Positions 1-8,347 of a stretch of DNA of 64,000 nt are shown here, piece after piece. The stretch is from Caballeronia jiangsuensis (GTDB lineage: Bacteria > Pseudomonadota > Gammaproteobacteria > Burkholderiales > Burkholderiaceae): contig JFHF01000006.1 of assembly GCA_000648925.1 (NCBI GenBank), forward strand, positions 160,773 to 224,772. Direction: 5' to 3'. The position numbers and the translations under genes were made by a program. The first letter of the stretch is position 1. The number at the start of each line of letters is the position of its first letter. Below the pieces are notes generated by a model. It ran no database searches. It was given only the letters and a program-made list of their open reading frames with translations, and was not told the origin of the DNA.

Positions 1-2
1 AC

Positions 3-1217
3 TTCGTGGTGGTCGGCGGCGGCATCACGGGCTTGTGCGCGGCGCGGCGGCTTGCCGAACTTGCGCCGGATGCAGCCATCGCGCTGGTGGAAGCGGATCG
101 CGTCGGGCGTTCGACAGCGGGGCGCAATTCCGGCTTTTTCGTCGATTTGCCGCATGACATCAGCAGCGAAAGTTATTCGCGCAGTGTCGAGGCCGATAAG
201 GCGGATGTGCGCCTGCAACGGCACGGCATCGACTATGTGCGCAGCACGGTGAAGGCGCATGGCATCGAATGCGACTGGCGCGACGACGGGAAGTATCACG
301 CGTCGGTGAACAAGAAGGGTCACTCTGCGCTGACTCATTTCGCGGATGGACTGGCGCGCATCGGCGAGCCGTGCGAGTGGCTCGACGAAGCCGCGATCGC
401 CAAAGTGACGGGCACGCGCTTCTATCAAAGCGCGCTCTTCACGCCGGGATGCAGCACGGTTCAGCCGGCGGCGCTCATGCGCGGCCTCGCCGCGACGCAG
501 CCGTCGAACGTGACGGTCTTCGAAATGAGCGCCGTGAAGGGCATGGAAACGCGCGGGCAGACCAACGTCCTGAGCTTTGCGAACGGCAAGATCGAGACGA
601 AGCGCGTCGTGCTGTGCACCAACGCGTATGCGGCGACCTTCGGCGGCCATCCGAACGGCTTGCTGCCGGTCTATACGTTCGCGTCGATGTCGCGCGTGAT
701 GACCGGCGACGAGATCGCGAGACTCGGCGGAACGAACTCGTGGGCGCTCATTCCCGCCGATCCGATGGGCACCACCGTGCGCCGTCTCGCGACGAACCGC
801 ATTTGCGTGCGCAACCATTTCGCGTTCCGGCCGAATCTCTCGGTATCCGAAGGCGATCTCGCGAAAGCGAAGCATCTGCATCAGCGTTCGTTCGACCGGC
901 GCTTTCCGATGCTCAAGGATGTCGAGCTGCAATACACATGGGGCGGCGCGTTGTGCCTCTCGGCGAACAACGGCGCGCTCTTCGGGCAACGCGAGGATGG
1001 CGTATTCGAAGCTGTCGGCTGCAATGGCCTCGGCCTGAGCCGCGGATCGGCGGCGGGCAAGCTCATCGCAGAACACGCGCTGGGGCAATCGAACGATCTG
1101 ATCAATCAGCTGCTGAAACAGCCGCATCCGCGCTCGCTGCCGATGCGGCCGATCGCGGACGTCGCGGTATCGGCGGCGATCTGGGTGAAGGAATTCTCGG
1201 CGGGCGCCGAACTTTGA
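3..1217 (+). CDS. FAD-dependent amine/amino-acid oxidoreductase (DAO family), 5' truncated
   Basis: The gene runs in from outside the window, so the N-terminus is missing. The visible part opens with a Rossmann FAD-binding motif (VVGGGITG), followed by a DAO-type fold. A C-terminal FAD-contact segment (GCNGLGLSRG) lies near residue 340 of the visible part. Such enzymes oxidise primary or secondary amines and pass electrons to FAD and then O2 or quinone. The resemblance is to the PuuB/PauB gamma-glutamylamine oxidase group, but the substrate cannot be read from sequence. It is followed 17 bp later by an aldehyde dehydrogenase on the same strand. That pairing is typical of amine oxidation, where the oxidase makes an aldehyde and the dehydrogenase removes it. 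Confidence 0.85.
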   Translation, partial: FVVVGGGITGLCAARRLAELAPDAAIALVEADRVGRSTAGRNSGFFVDLPHDISSESYSRSVEADKADVRLQRHGIDYVRSTVKAHGIECDWRDDGKYHASVNKKGHSALTHFADGLARIGEPCEWLDEAAIAKVTGTRFYQSALFTPGCSTVQPAALMRGLAATQPSNVTVFEMSAVKGMETRGQTNVLSFANGKIETKRVVLCTNAYAATFGGHPNGLLPVYTFASMSRVMTGDEIARLGGTNSWALIPADPMGTTVRRLATNRICVRNHFAFRPNLSVSEGDLAKAKHLHQRSFDRRFPMLKDVELQYTWGGALCLSANNGALFGQREDGVFEAVGCNGLGLSRGSAAGKLIAEHALGQSNDLINQLLKQPHPRSLPMRPIADVAVSAAIWVKEFSAGAEL

Positions 1218-1234
1218 ATCTGTGAGGACATGAC

Positions 1235-2728
1235 ATGACGACGCATCAGGATTGGAAACGTCAAGCGGAGCATCTGTCGCTCGACGGCCGCGCATTTATC
1301 GCGGGAGCACGCTGCAACGCCGCATCGAATGAAACGTTCGACACGCTGAATCCGTCCACCGGCAAGGTGCTCGCGGAAGTCGCGAAGTGCGACGCGAAGG
1401 ACATCGACCGCGCGGTCGTCGCGGCGCGCGAGGCATTCGAATCGGGCGTGTGGTCGAAGGCCGCGCCAGCGCAGAGAAAGGCGGTCCTGCAGCGCCTCGC
1501 ACAATTGATCGACGACAACGCCGAAGAACTCGCGCTGCTCGAAGCGCTCGAAGCGGGCAAGCCGATCAGCGAATGCATGGGGCTCGACATTCCCGAATCG
1601 GCGGCGTGCATCCGCTGGCATGCCGAGGTCACGGACAAGCGTTACGACGCGCTGTCGCCGTCCGGTCCGAGCGTCGTGAGCATGATCACGCGCGAGCCGA
1701 TCGGTGTTGTCGGCGCGGTGCTGCCGTGGAATTTTCCGGCGCTGATGCTGGCGTGGAAGATCGGGCCGGCGCTGTCGGTGGGTAACAGCGTCATCGTGAA
1801 GCCGGCGGAACAGACCTCGCTCTCGACGCTGCGCATCGCGGACCTCGCGCTGGAAGCGGGTCTGCCTTCAGGCGTGTTCAGCGTCGTGACGGGTTTCGGA
1901 GAAAGCGCGGGCCAGGCGCTCGGCACGCACGCGGATGTCGATCTCATCGCGTTCACGGGCTCGACCGAAACCGGCAAGCGCTTCCTGCGCTATTCCGCCG
2001 ATACGAACCTGAAGCGCGTCGTGCTCGAATGCGGCGGGAAGAATCCGCAAGTCGTCTTGCCCGATGTCGCCAATCTCGATGCCGTCGCGGAGCAGGCCGT
2101 CGCCGCCGCGTTCTGGAACATGGGCGAGAACTGCAGCGCGGGCTCGCGCATTCTGGTGCACAAGAGCCAGAAGGCCGAGCTGCTGCAAAAGGTCCAGGCC
2201 GTGCTCGAAGGCTGGAAGGTCGGCGATCCGCTCGATCCCGATGTGAAGCTCGGCTCGCTCATCGAGGAAGCGCATTACCGCAAGGTGCTCGGCCATATCG
2301 AGAAGGCGAAGGCGGAAGGCGCGCGTGTCGCGAGCGGCGGCAACGCGACGCTGACTGAAACGGGCGGCTGGTTCGTCGAGCCGACCATCTTCGACAACGT
2401 CACGCCCGAGATGAGCATCGCGCGCGACGAGGTCTTCGGCCCGGTCGTGTGCTTTATCGAATATGCTGACGTCGACGAGGCCGTGCGCATCGCGAACGAT
2501 ACGTGCTACGGACTCGCGGCATCGCTGTGGACCGATAACGTGAATCAGGCGCATAAAGTCGCGGCGCGCATTCGCGCGGGCACCGTGACCGTGAACTGCT
2601 TCGGCGAGGGCGATCTTTCGACACCCTTCGGCGGCTTCAAGCAATCCGGTTTCGGCGGACGCGACAAGTCGGTCTACGCGCACGACCAATACTGCGAGCT
2701 GAAGACGACCTGGCTGAAGCTCGATTGA
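1235..2728 (+). CDS. NAD(P)-dependent aldehyde dehydrogenase (PuuC-like)
   Basis: The 497-residue protein is full length for the ALDH superfamily. It has the cofactor motif PWNFP, the catalytic glutamate in LECGGK and the catalytic cysteine in GENCSAG. The closest recognisable group is the gamma-glutamyl-gamma-aminobutyraldehyde dehydrogenase type. It probably oxidises the aldehyde released by the FAD enzyme just upstream to a carboxylic acid. The ATG at 1235 follows a GAGGA ribosome site. The stop lies 17 bp before the ProC-like reductase start, so the three genes probably form one operon. The substrate is inferred from context only. Confidence 0.9.
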   Translation: MTTHQDWKRQAEHLSLDGRAFIAGARCNAASNETFDTLNPSTGKVLAEVAKCDAKDIDRAVVAAREAFESGVWSKAAPAQRKAVLQRLAQLIDDNAEELALLEALEAGKPISECMGLDIPESAACIRWHAEVTDKRYDALSPSGPSVVSMITREPIGVVGAVLPWNFPALMLAWKIGPALSVGNSVIVKPAEQTSLSTLRIADLALEAGLPSGVFSVVTGFGESAGQALGTHADVDLIAFTGSTETGKRFLRYSADTNLKRVVLECGGKNPQVVLPDVANLDAVAEQAVAAAFWNMGENCSAGSRILVHKSQKAELLQKVQAVLEGWKVGDPLDPDVKLGSLIEEAHYRKVLGHIEKAKAEGARVASGGNATLTETGGWFVEPTIFDNVTPEMSIARDEVFGPVVCFIEYADVDEAVRIANDTCYGLAASLWTDNVNQAHKVAARIRAGTVTVNCFGEGDLSTPFGGFKQSGFGGRDKSVYAHDQYCELKTTWLKLD

Positions 2729-2745
2729 CCATCGGACGAGGCAAC

Positions 2746-3516
2746 ATGCGCATTGGCTTCATCGGCACCGGCACGATCACGGAGGCGGTCGTGACCGGCA
2801 TGATCCGTTTCGGCGTGTCTTTCGAGCGCGTGGCGCTGTCGCCGCGCAACGCGAAGATCGCGGCGCGGCTGGCCGCGCTCGATGCGCGCATCGAAGTCTG
2901 CGAAAGCAATCAGGACGTGCTCGATACATCGGACGTCGTGTGTCTTGCGGTCGTGCCGCAGATCGCGGCGGACGTCCTGAACGAACTGACCTTCGATGCG
3001 CGGCATCACGTCATCAGCTTCATCGCGGGGAAGTCGCTCGATCAGATCGGGGCGTTCGTGCGCCGCGCGTCCAAGGTCGTGCGCGCGGTGCCGCTGCCCG
3101 CCGTTGCGGCAGGCAAGGGCAGTACGGCGATCTGCCCGCGCGACGACATCGCACGTGCGCTGTTCGCGCCGCTCGGCGAAGCCGTCGAAGTCGACGACGA
3201 GCATCAGTTCGACGCGCTTTCCGCCGCGACCGCGACGATGGCCGCCTTCTTCGCGCTGCTGGAGCAACAAGCGTCGTGGCTCGTCGCGCAAGGCGTGCCG
3301 TATGCGTCGGCCCGGTCGTTTTTGTCGGGCTATCATGTGGGGCTCGCTCATGAAGCGACGTCAGGCACGGAGCCTTTCTCCGCGATGATCGGGCACGCGA
3401 GCACGCCCGGCGGTCTCAACGAGCAACTCAACCGCGAGCTCACGGAGCGGGGCACGTACACGCACTACGCAAAGGCGCTCGACAACATCATGCGCCGCGT
3501 GCAAGGGCGTGGATAA
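2746..3516 (+). CDS. Pyrroline-5-carboxylate reductase-like protein (ProC family)
   Basis: The roughly 256-residue protein has an N-terminal Rossmann motif (MRIGFIGTGTI) that binds NAD(P), followed by the helical P5CR dimerisation domain. That domain contains the family's TPGG-like turn (HASTPGG). An upstream in-frame start at 2725 overlaps the preceding stop and lacks a ribosome site, so the ATG at 2746 behind GACGAG is preferred. Housekeeping ProC makes proline from P5C. This copy sits inside an amine-oxidation operon and may instead reduce a cyclic imine formed from an amino aldehyde. That role is an inference. The family call is firm and the physiological substrate is unknown. Confidence 0.82.
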   Translation: MRIGFIGTGTITEAVVTGMIRFGVSFERVALSPRNAKIAARLAALDARIEVCESNQDVLDTSDVVCLAVVPQIAADVLNELTFDARHHVISFIAGKSLDQIGAFVRRASKVVRAVPLPAVAAGKGSTAICPRDDIARALFAPLGEAVEVDDEHQFDALSAATATMAAFFALLEQQASWLVAQGVPYASARSFLSGYHVGLAHEATSGTEPFSAMIGHASTPGGLNEQLNRELTERGTYTHYAKALDNIMRRVQGRG

Positions 3517-3557
3517 CGACGAACAAACGACAAACGCGCCCCTCGAAGGTGATTCGC

Positions 3558-4559
3558 ATGCAGAAGAAACAGCAGTTCGCGGACCGGCTTCTCGCCCAGA
3601 TGCCATCGCTGCGCGCGCTCCGGTGTTTCGTCACCGCGGCGCGTTACGAAAGCTTCACGCAGGCCGCGGAAGTGCTGTGCGTCACGCAGGCGGCCGTGAG
3701 CCGGCAGATCAAGGAACTCGAAGACACGCTCGAAGTCGCTCTGTTCGAGCGTACCGGCAGACATATCGCGCTGACCGACGCGGGCCGCATTCTCTACAAC
3801 GCGTCGTATCTGTCGATCATGAATATCGCGGAGGCGGCGCAGGCGGTGCGGCGCGTCGATCGTCACGCGCTGACGCTCTGCATCTCTCATACTTTTTCTG
3901 CGCTCTGGCTATCGTTCAGGCTGCCCGCGTTTCGCCAGCGCTTTCCGAACATCCGCCTGCATGTGATGGTGACCGAGCACTTCATGGAGCTCGACGACCT
4001 CATGGAGCCCGATGTCATCATCACGAAGAACCCGCCGCGCGAGGCGGAGTATGAAGTCGAGCCGCTCTTTCACGACATCGTTTATCCGGTATGCAGCGTT
4101 CCGTTTTATGAGCGCTATTTTCACGGACGCACGTTGAAGCCGCTCGATCTGCTCGCGCATCCGACGCTGAGCCTGTCGCTGCTCGGGCGCGCGCAAGTGT
4201 GCGAGCACGTCGACTGGCGCGTGTGGAAAAACTGGTATCAGCAAGGCGACGGTTCCGAGCGCCTCGATCAGCATGACGATCTCGAGAGCAACGACTATCG
4301 GTTGCTCGTCGCGCAGGCCGAAGCGGGCGAGGGGACGCTGCTCGGCTGGCATCATCTCGTGCATCGTCAGGTCGAGCAGAAAAAACTGGTTCGTCCCGTC
4401 GACGATGCGCTCGTGTTCCATGATCGTCACCACTACGTGATCACGCATCGCAATGCAAAATCCCGCCCGGAATACGTGCAGTTTCGCCAATGGCTCGACG
4501 AGGAGATCGCCACGATGATGCAGGGATGGCCCGCGGCCGAATCGAAGGCCGTTCTCTGA
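3558..4559 (+). CDS. LysR-family transcriptional regulator, GcvA type (first of two)
   Basis: The 333-residue regulator starts with a canonical LysR winged helix (LRALRCFVTAARYESFTQAA, then QAAVSRQIKELE). A periplasmic-binding-protein-like effector domain follows. The ATG at 3558 is preferred over the GTG at 3549 because GAAGG at 3545-3549 is well placed for it. It lies 41 bp after the ProC-like gene and 7 bp before a second LysR gene of the same subfamily, on the same strand. Two adjacent GcvA-type regulators suggest local duplication or two-input control of the flanking amine and Rieske genes. The target is inferred from position. Confidence 0.9.
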   Translation: MQKKQQFADRLLAQMPSLRALRCFVTAARYESFTQAAEVLCVTQAAVSRQIKELEDTLEVALFERTGRHIALTDAGRILYNASYLSIMNIAEAAQAVRRVDRHALTLCISHTFSALWLSFRLPAFRQRFPNIRLHVMVTEHFMELDDLMEPDVIITKNPPREAEYEVEPLFHDIVYPVCSVPFYERYFHGRTLKPLDLLAHPTLSLSLLGRAQVCEHVDWRVWKNWYQQGDGSERLDQHDDLESNDYRLLVAQAEAGEGTLLGWHHLVHRQVEQKKLVRPVDDALVFHDRHHYVITHRNAKSRPEYVQFRQWLDEEIATMMQGWPAAESKAVL

Positions 4560-4566
4560 GCGCCGC

Positions 4567-5493
4567 ATGAAACCGGCGACCGAAAAACCGAAGGGGTATC
4601 GGCGGCTCATTCCGTCGGTGACCGCGCTGGTCGAGTTCGAAGCCGTCGCGCGTCTCGGCAGCTTCACGCTCGCGGCGCATGAACTGGGCGTCACGCAGGC
4701 CGCCGTGAGCCGGCAGGTCCGCTTCCTCGAAGAGACGCTCGGCACGCGGCTTTTTCGACGGCTGCATCGCGCGATCGAACTGACCGGGGAAGGCGAGGCG
4801 CTATATCGCGTCGTCGCGGAATCGATGCAGAAGATCGCGAGCGTGTTCGACCGCATCGCGCGCGGCCCCGTGCAGCAGGAGCTCGTGCTGGCCGCGACTT
4901 CCGCGTTCTCGCACTTCCGTCTTTTGCCGCGGCTCGCGTCGCTCAAGGCCGTGCAGCCCGATTTGCAACTGCGGCTGTCCACCCAGATGTTCACGGCGGA
5001 TCTGCGGCACAAGGAAATCGATGTCGCGGTGCGCTTCGGCAGCGGCGTATGGCCGGACGGCACGGCGACGCTGCTCTTCGACGAGGAAGTGTTTCCGGTC
5101 TGTTCCCCTTCATGGCTCGACACGCAGACCGCGCCGGCGTCGCTGGAAGAGCTCGCGGGCTGCGTGCTGGTCGAATCGGATTCGACATCCGAAGGCTGGA
5201 TGGGCTGGGAAGAGTGGTTCCATGCGGTCGGTTTCCGGCCGATGCGTCTGAATTTTTCGCTGCGTTGCAGCCTCTACACCGACGCGATCCAGGCCGCGCG
5301 TTACGGCCAGGGCGTCGCGCTCGGCTGGGGCCGGCTCGTTCAGGATTTTCTCGAAAGCGGCGAGCTGGTGAGGCTGAACGTGGCATCGTTCAGGCCGGGC
5401 GATTCGTACTTTGCCGTGGTGCCGCACGGCCGCGCCATCACGCCCGCCATCGCCGCTCTGATCGAGTGGCTGCGCGACGATGCGCACGCATAA
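4567..5493 (+). CDS. LysR-family transcriptional regulator, GcvA type (second of two)
   Basis: The 308-residue protein has a LysR helix-turn-helix at residues 15-75 (LGSFTLAAHELGVTQAAVSR) and a C-terminal effector-binding domain. It starts 7 bp after the preceding LysR stop with no strong ribosome site, so translation may be coupled. The Rieske oxygenase gene follows after a 116 bp gap. That gap carries a promoter-like pair of hexamers with an inverted repeat of LysR-box geometry. The two regulators resemble each other in the DNA-binding region and are probably paralogues. Confidence 0.9.
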   Translation: MKPATEKPKGYRRLIPSVTALVEFEAVARLGSFTLAAHELGVTQAAVSRQVRFLEETLGTRLFRRLHRAIELTGEGEALYRVVAESMQKIASVFDRIARGPVQQELVLAATSAFSHFRLLPRLASLKAVQPDLQLRLSTQMFTADLRHKEIDVAVRFGSGVWPDGTATLLFDEEVFPVCSPSWLDTQTAPASLEELAGCVLVESDSTSEGWMGWEEWFHAVGFRPMRLNFSLRCSLYTDAIQAARYGQGVALGWGRLVQDFLESGELVRLNVASFRPGDSYFAVVPHGRAITPAIAALIEWLRDDAHA

Positions 5494-5526
5494 TTCAAAG
5501 TAATCCGAGATCGAAAATAAAGCGCA

Positions 5527-5555
5527 TTGACGCTAATTTCTAGCGATCCAATACT
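5527..5555 (+). promoter_or_regulatory. Putative sigma-70 promoter overlapped by a LysR-type box
   Basis: TTGACG (5527-5532) and AATACT (5550-5555) are separated by 17 bp. The inverted repeat CGCTA-N5-TAGCG occupies 5531-5545, inside the spacer. The Rieske gene starts 55 bp downstream. A site in this position fits control by one of the two adjacent LysR proteins. It is a pattern match only. Confidence 0.4.
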
Positions 5556-5609
5556 CGGGTTATCGCGGGACCACACGAAGTCCCGATCCCTGAACGATGG
5601 AGAGCGACG

Positions 5610-6866
5610 ATGTCCGAAGTGCAATTCAAGACTCATGGCGAACTGATCCGCAGCCGCGAGCCCGGTCACGGATTGCCCGGCGAGCTGTTCGGGCGGCAGG
5701 ACGTGTTCGAGACGGACGTCGAGGTCTTTTTCCATAAGCACTGGATTCTGGTCGGCGTGACGGCGGACGTGCCCGAGCCGGGCGATGTCTCGACGGTGGA
5801 TATCGGCCGGGCTTCGATCATCATCGTTCGCGATGACGACGAGAATATCCGCACCTATCGGAACGTCTGCCGCCATCGTGGCGCGCGCCTGAAGGAGCCG
5901 GGGAAATCGACCGTCGGCATGCTGGTGTGCCCGTATCACCAATGGACCTACGATCTCGACGGCAGCCTGCGCCACGCCGCGCACATGGGCCGCGATTTCG
6001 ATCCGAAGTGCCGCAGTTTGCTGCCGGTGCATACGCGCATCGTCGGCACGCATATCTTCGTGTGCCTCGCTGACGAACCGCCGGCGGATATCGCGAAGCT
6101 CGAAGACACGATGACGCCGCGATTCGCGCCCTACGATATGCGCAACACGAAGATCGCGTTCGAATCGGAAATCATCGAGAACGGCAACTGGAAGCTTGTG
6201 ATCGAAAACAATCGCGAGTGCTATCACTGCGCCGCGACTCATCCGGAACTGACCGCTTCGTTTCTGCCCGAGGATTTCGGCTTCTGTCCCGAGAATCTTC
6301 CCGATGAAGCGCTGCGCGAAATCGAGGCTTACAAGGAACGCAACGCCGCGTGTCAGGCGAGCTGGGAAAGCGATGGCTTCACGAGCGCGACCGTCGAATG
6401 GCTGGATGAGGATGCCGTCACGCAGTTCAGAACGCAGCAACTCGTCATCGCGGGGCACGGCGAGTCGCAGACCATCAGCACGAAGGTCGCAAGCGAAAAG
6501 CTGCTCGGCGATCTGCAGCGGCGCGATCTGGGCGACACGCATCTCTGGACGCACAATTCATGGACGCATGTGATGAGTGACCATGCGGTGGTTTCGTACA
6601 TTATTCCGCTTGCGCCGGACAAGACGCTCGTGCGATCGAAGTGGCTCGTGCACGCGGATGCTGTGGAAGGTGTCGATTATCAGGTTCAGGATCTGACGGA
6701 AGTGTGGGTCGCGACGAATGCGCAGGATAAGCATCTTGTCGAGATTACGCATGAGGGTACGCAGGATCCGGCTTTTCGGCCGGCTGTGTTCTCGCCGTTC
6801 ACGGAGAGTTATGTGGAGCAGTTTTCGCGTTGGTATGTCGCTCGGTTGGGCGCGCATGGGGTATAG
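5610..6866 (+). CDS. Rieske non-heme iron oxygenase alpha subunit, GbcA-like
   Basis: The 418-residue protein has an N-terminal Rieske [2Fe-2S] centre (CRHRGARLKEPG, then CPYHQWTYDLDG). The catalytic domain carries the mononuclear-iron motif ENNRECYHCAATHPE. Sequence style matches the oxygenase component of glycine betaine, stachydrine and carnitine monooxygenases, which N-demethylate or cleave quaternary amines in the cytoplasm. These enzymes need a ferredoxin-reductase partner, and none is encoded next to it here. The FAD oxidoreductase, ALDH and ProC-like genes upstream fit breakdown of an N-methylated or cyclic amine. Substrate and partner remain open. Confidence 0.88.
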   Translation: MSEVQFKTHGELIRSREPGHGLPGELFGRQDVFETDVEVFFHKHWILVGVTADVPEPGDVSTVDIGRASIIIVRDDDENIRTYRNVCRHRGARLKEPGKSTVGMLVCPYHQWTYDLDGSLRHAAHMGRDFDPKCRSLLPVHTRIVGTHIFVCLADEPPADIAKLEDTMTPRFAPYDMRNTKIAFESEIIENGNWKLVIENNRECYHCAATHPELTASFLPEDFGFCPENLPDEALREIEAYKERNAACQASWESDGFTSATVEWLDEDAVTQFRTQQLVIAGHGESQTISTKVASEKLLGDLQRRDLGDTHLWTHNSWTHVMSDHAVVSYIIPLAPDKTLVRSKWLVHADAVEGVDYQVQDLTEVWVATNAQDKHLVEITHEGTQDPAFRPAVFSPFTESYVEQFSRWYVARLGAHGV

Positions 6867-6909
6867 GGGTTCTTGGCTAGAGCGTTTGATTCGTTGGATG
6901 TTTGTCGCC

Positions 6910-7506
6910 GGATCCCGTTAGCGTGTCGGTCTATTGGCACTGCCCCTCCCCGGGGCGGGGGTCACTTTCTTTGCTGCTGCAAAGAAAGTAACCAAAGAAA
7001 GCAGCTTCTCATCGCCCGCGGTCACACGCACGTTGGTCATGCTTGCCAGCCCGCGGTGGCCCTCGCCTAAGTGTCGCCCCCAAAGGACCAACCGGGCTTG
7101 GCTCGCGCACGGTCTGCCGCCCGAGACGATGCAGCGCGCTGGTTCAGCACGAAAGAGCTTCGGCACAGCGCTACGCGCTGCCGTTGGGTATGCGAGGGAA
7201 AACGAAGAAGAAGCGCACGCGCACCCGATCGACCCATCGGCCGCGAAGCGGGCCGGAGCTATTTGGTGCTGAACCAGTGAGGCAAAACATTTGGTGGCGC
7301 AGACCGTGCGCGGTCCAAGCCCTTGTCTGCTTGTGAGGGCACTCGCTACTGCCGGGCCATTCAGCCAATCGCCTGTGCCGCGGCCGGTGTGAAGTGCTTA
7401 GGCTGGGGATAGCTGTTTCTTTGGTTACTTTCTTTGCAGCAGCAAAGAAAGTGACTGCCGCCCCGCACAGGGGCAACGCCAATAAACCAACACGCCAACG
7501 GGATCC
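6910..7506. repeat. Inverted pair of dispersed intergenic repeat units
   Basis: This fills most of the 713 bp without a gene between 6867 and 7579. Two related units of about 250 bp face each other. Each begins with GGATCCCGTT (6910-6919, and reverse 7497-7506), then a GC-rich stretch. Next comes a perfect 11 bp stem ACTTTCTTTGC/GCAAAGAAAGT with a 4-nt loop (6964-6989; 7427-7452), followed by GTAACCAAAGAAA. Further in, both arms share a GGGCTTGG...CGCGCACGGTCTG stretch (7094-7116; reverse 7298-7323) and CTGGTTCAGCAC (7139-7150; reverse 7266-7277). The short reading frames inside follow the symmetry of the repeat and are not supported as genes. A third, partial unit begins at 63970. Confidence 0.8.
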
Positions 7507-7579
7507 ATCAAAACCCCAAAGCACCTCCCCCCACAGACGTTAAAATCCACCACATCCCTCCCGCTCGTCGCTTTTCTCA

Positions 7580-8347
7580 ATGCCATCACCACGCGCATCG
7601 TCCACACATCTCGTCCTCATCCCAAGCTACGACCCTGGCGAGAAAGTCGACGAAACCGTGCGCGGCGCGCGGGAACAGTGGAATCCGGTATGGGTAGTCG
7701 TAGACGGCAGCACGGACGGCAGCGCCGAGCGCCTCTTAAAAATGGCCAAAACCGACCCCGGCCTTCACGTGATCGTGCTACCGGAGAACCGCGGCAAAGG
7801 CGCGGCGATTCTCGCGGGCCTCGACGAAGCCGCAAAACTCGGCTTCACCCACGCACTGACGATGGACTCCGACGGCCAGCATCCCGCCGCGCTGATCGGC
7901 GCTTTCATGCAAACGTCGATGCGCGCGCCCCACGCGATGATCCTCGGCCGCCCGACATTCGACGCAAGCGCGCCGCAACTGCGCGTTCAGGGCCGGCGCA
8001 TCTCGAACGGCTGGGCGAATCTGGAGACCCTCTGGATGGGCATCGGCGATTCGCTGTACGGCTTTCGCGTCTACCCGATCGCGCCCCTCGCCGCACTCAT
8101 GCGCAAGCACACGTGGATGCGCCGTTTCGACTTCGATCCCGAAGCCGTGGTGCGCCTCTGCTGGCGCGGCGTACGCCCGATCAACCTCGACGCCCCCGTG
8201 CGCTATTTCACGCCGGAAGAGGGCGGCGTCTCGCATTTCCGCTATGGCCGCGACAACGCGCTGCTCACATGGATGCACGCGCGGCTTCTTTTCGGCTTCG
8301 TGCTGCGCTTGCCCTTGCTCATCGCGAGACGCCTGTCCGGGCGATGA
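7580..8347 (+). CDS. Family 2 glycosyltransferase
   Basis: The 255-residue protein has a GT-A fold. The N-terminal nucleotide-sugar site reads LVLIPSYDPGEKVDETV, followed by VVDGSTDGS, the ENRGKGAAI segment and the metal-binding MDSDGQHP. A short hydrophobic stretch near the C-terminus (LLFGFVLRLPLLIA) suggests membrane association. Such enzymes transfer a sugar to a lipid or saccharide acceptor at the inner membrane face, but the acceptor is not evident. There is no clear ribosome site before the ATG. The stop abuts the stop of the convergent GH28 gene with no bases between them. No other cell-envelope biosynthesis genes are nearby. Confidence 0.85.
   Translation: MPSPRASSTHLVLIPSYDPGEKVDETVRGAREQWNPVWVVVDGSTDGSAERLLKMAKTDPGLHVIVLPENRGKGAAILAGLDEAAKLGFTHALTMDSDGQHPAALIGAFMQTSMRAPHAMILGRPTFDASAPQLRVQGRRISNGWANLETLWMGIGDSLYGFRVYPIAPLAALMRKHTWMRRFDFDPEAVVRLCWRGVRPINLDAPVRYFTPEEGGVSHFRYGRDNALLTWMHARLLFGFVLRLPLLIARRLSGR

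Noticed and set aside
6934..7336. Several overlapping short open frames within the intergenic repeat
   Set aside because: They follow the symmetry of the inverted repeat and have no ribosome sites or domains, so they are best explained as repeat sequence.
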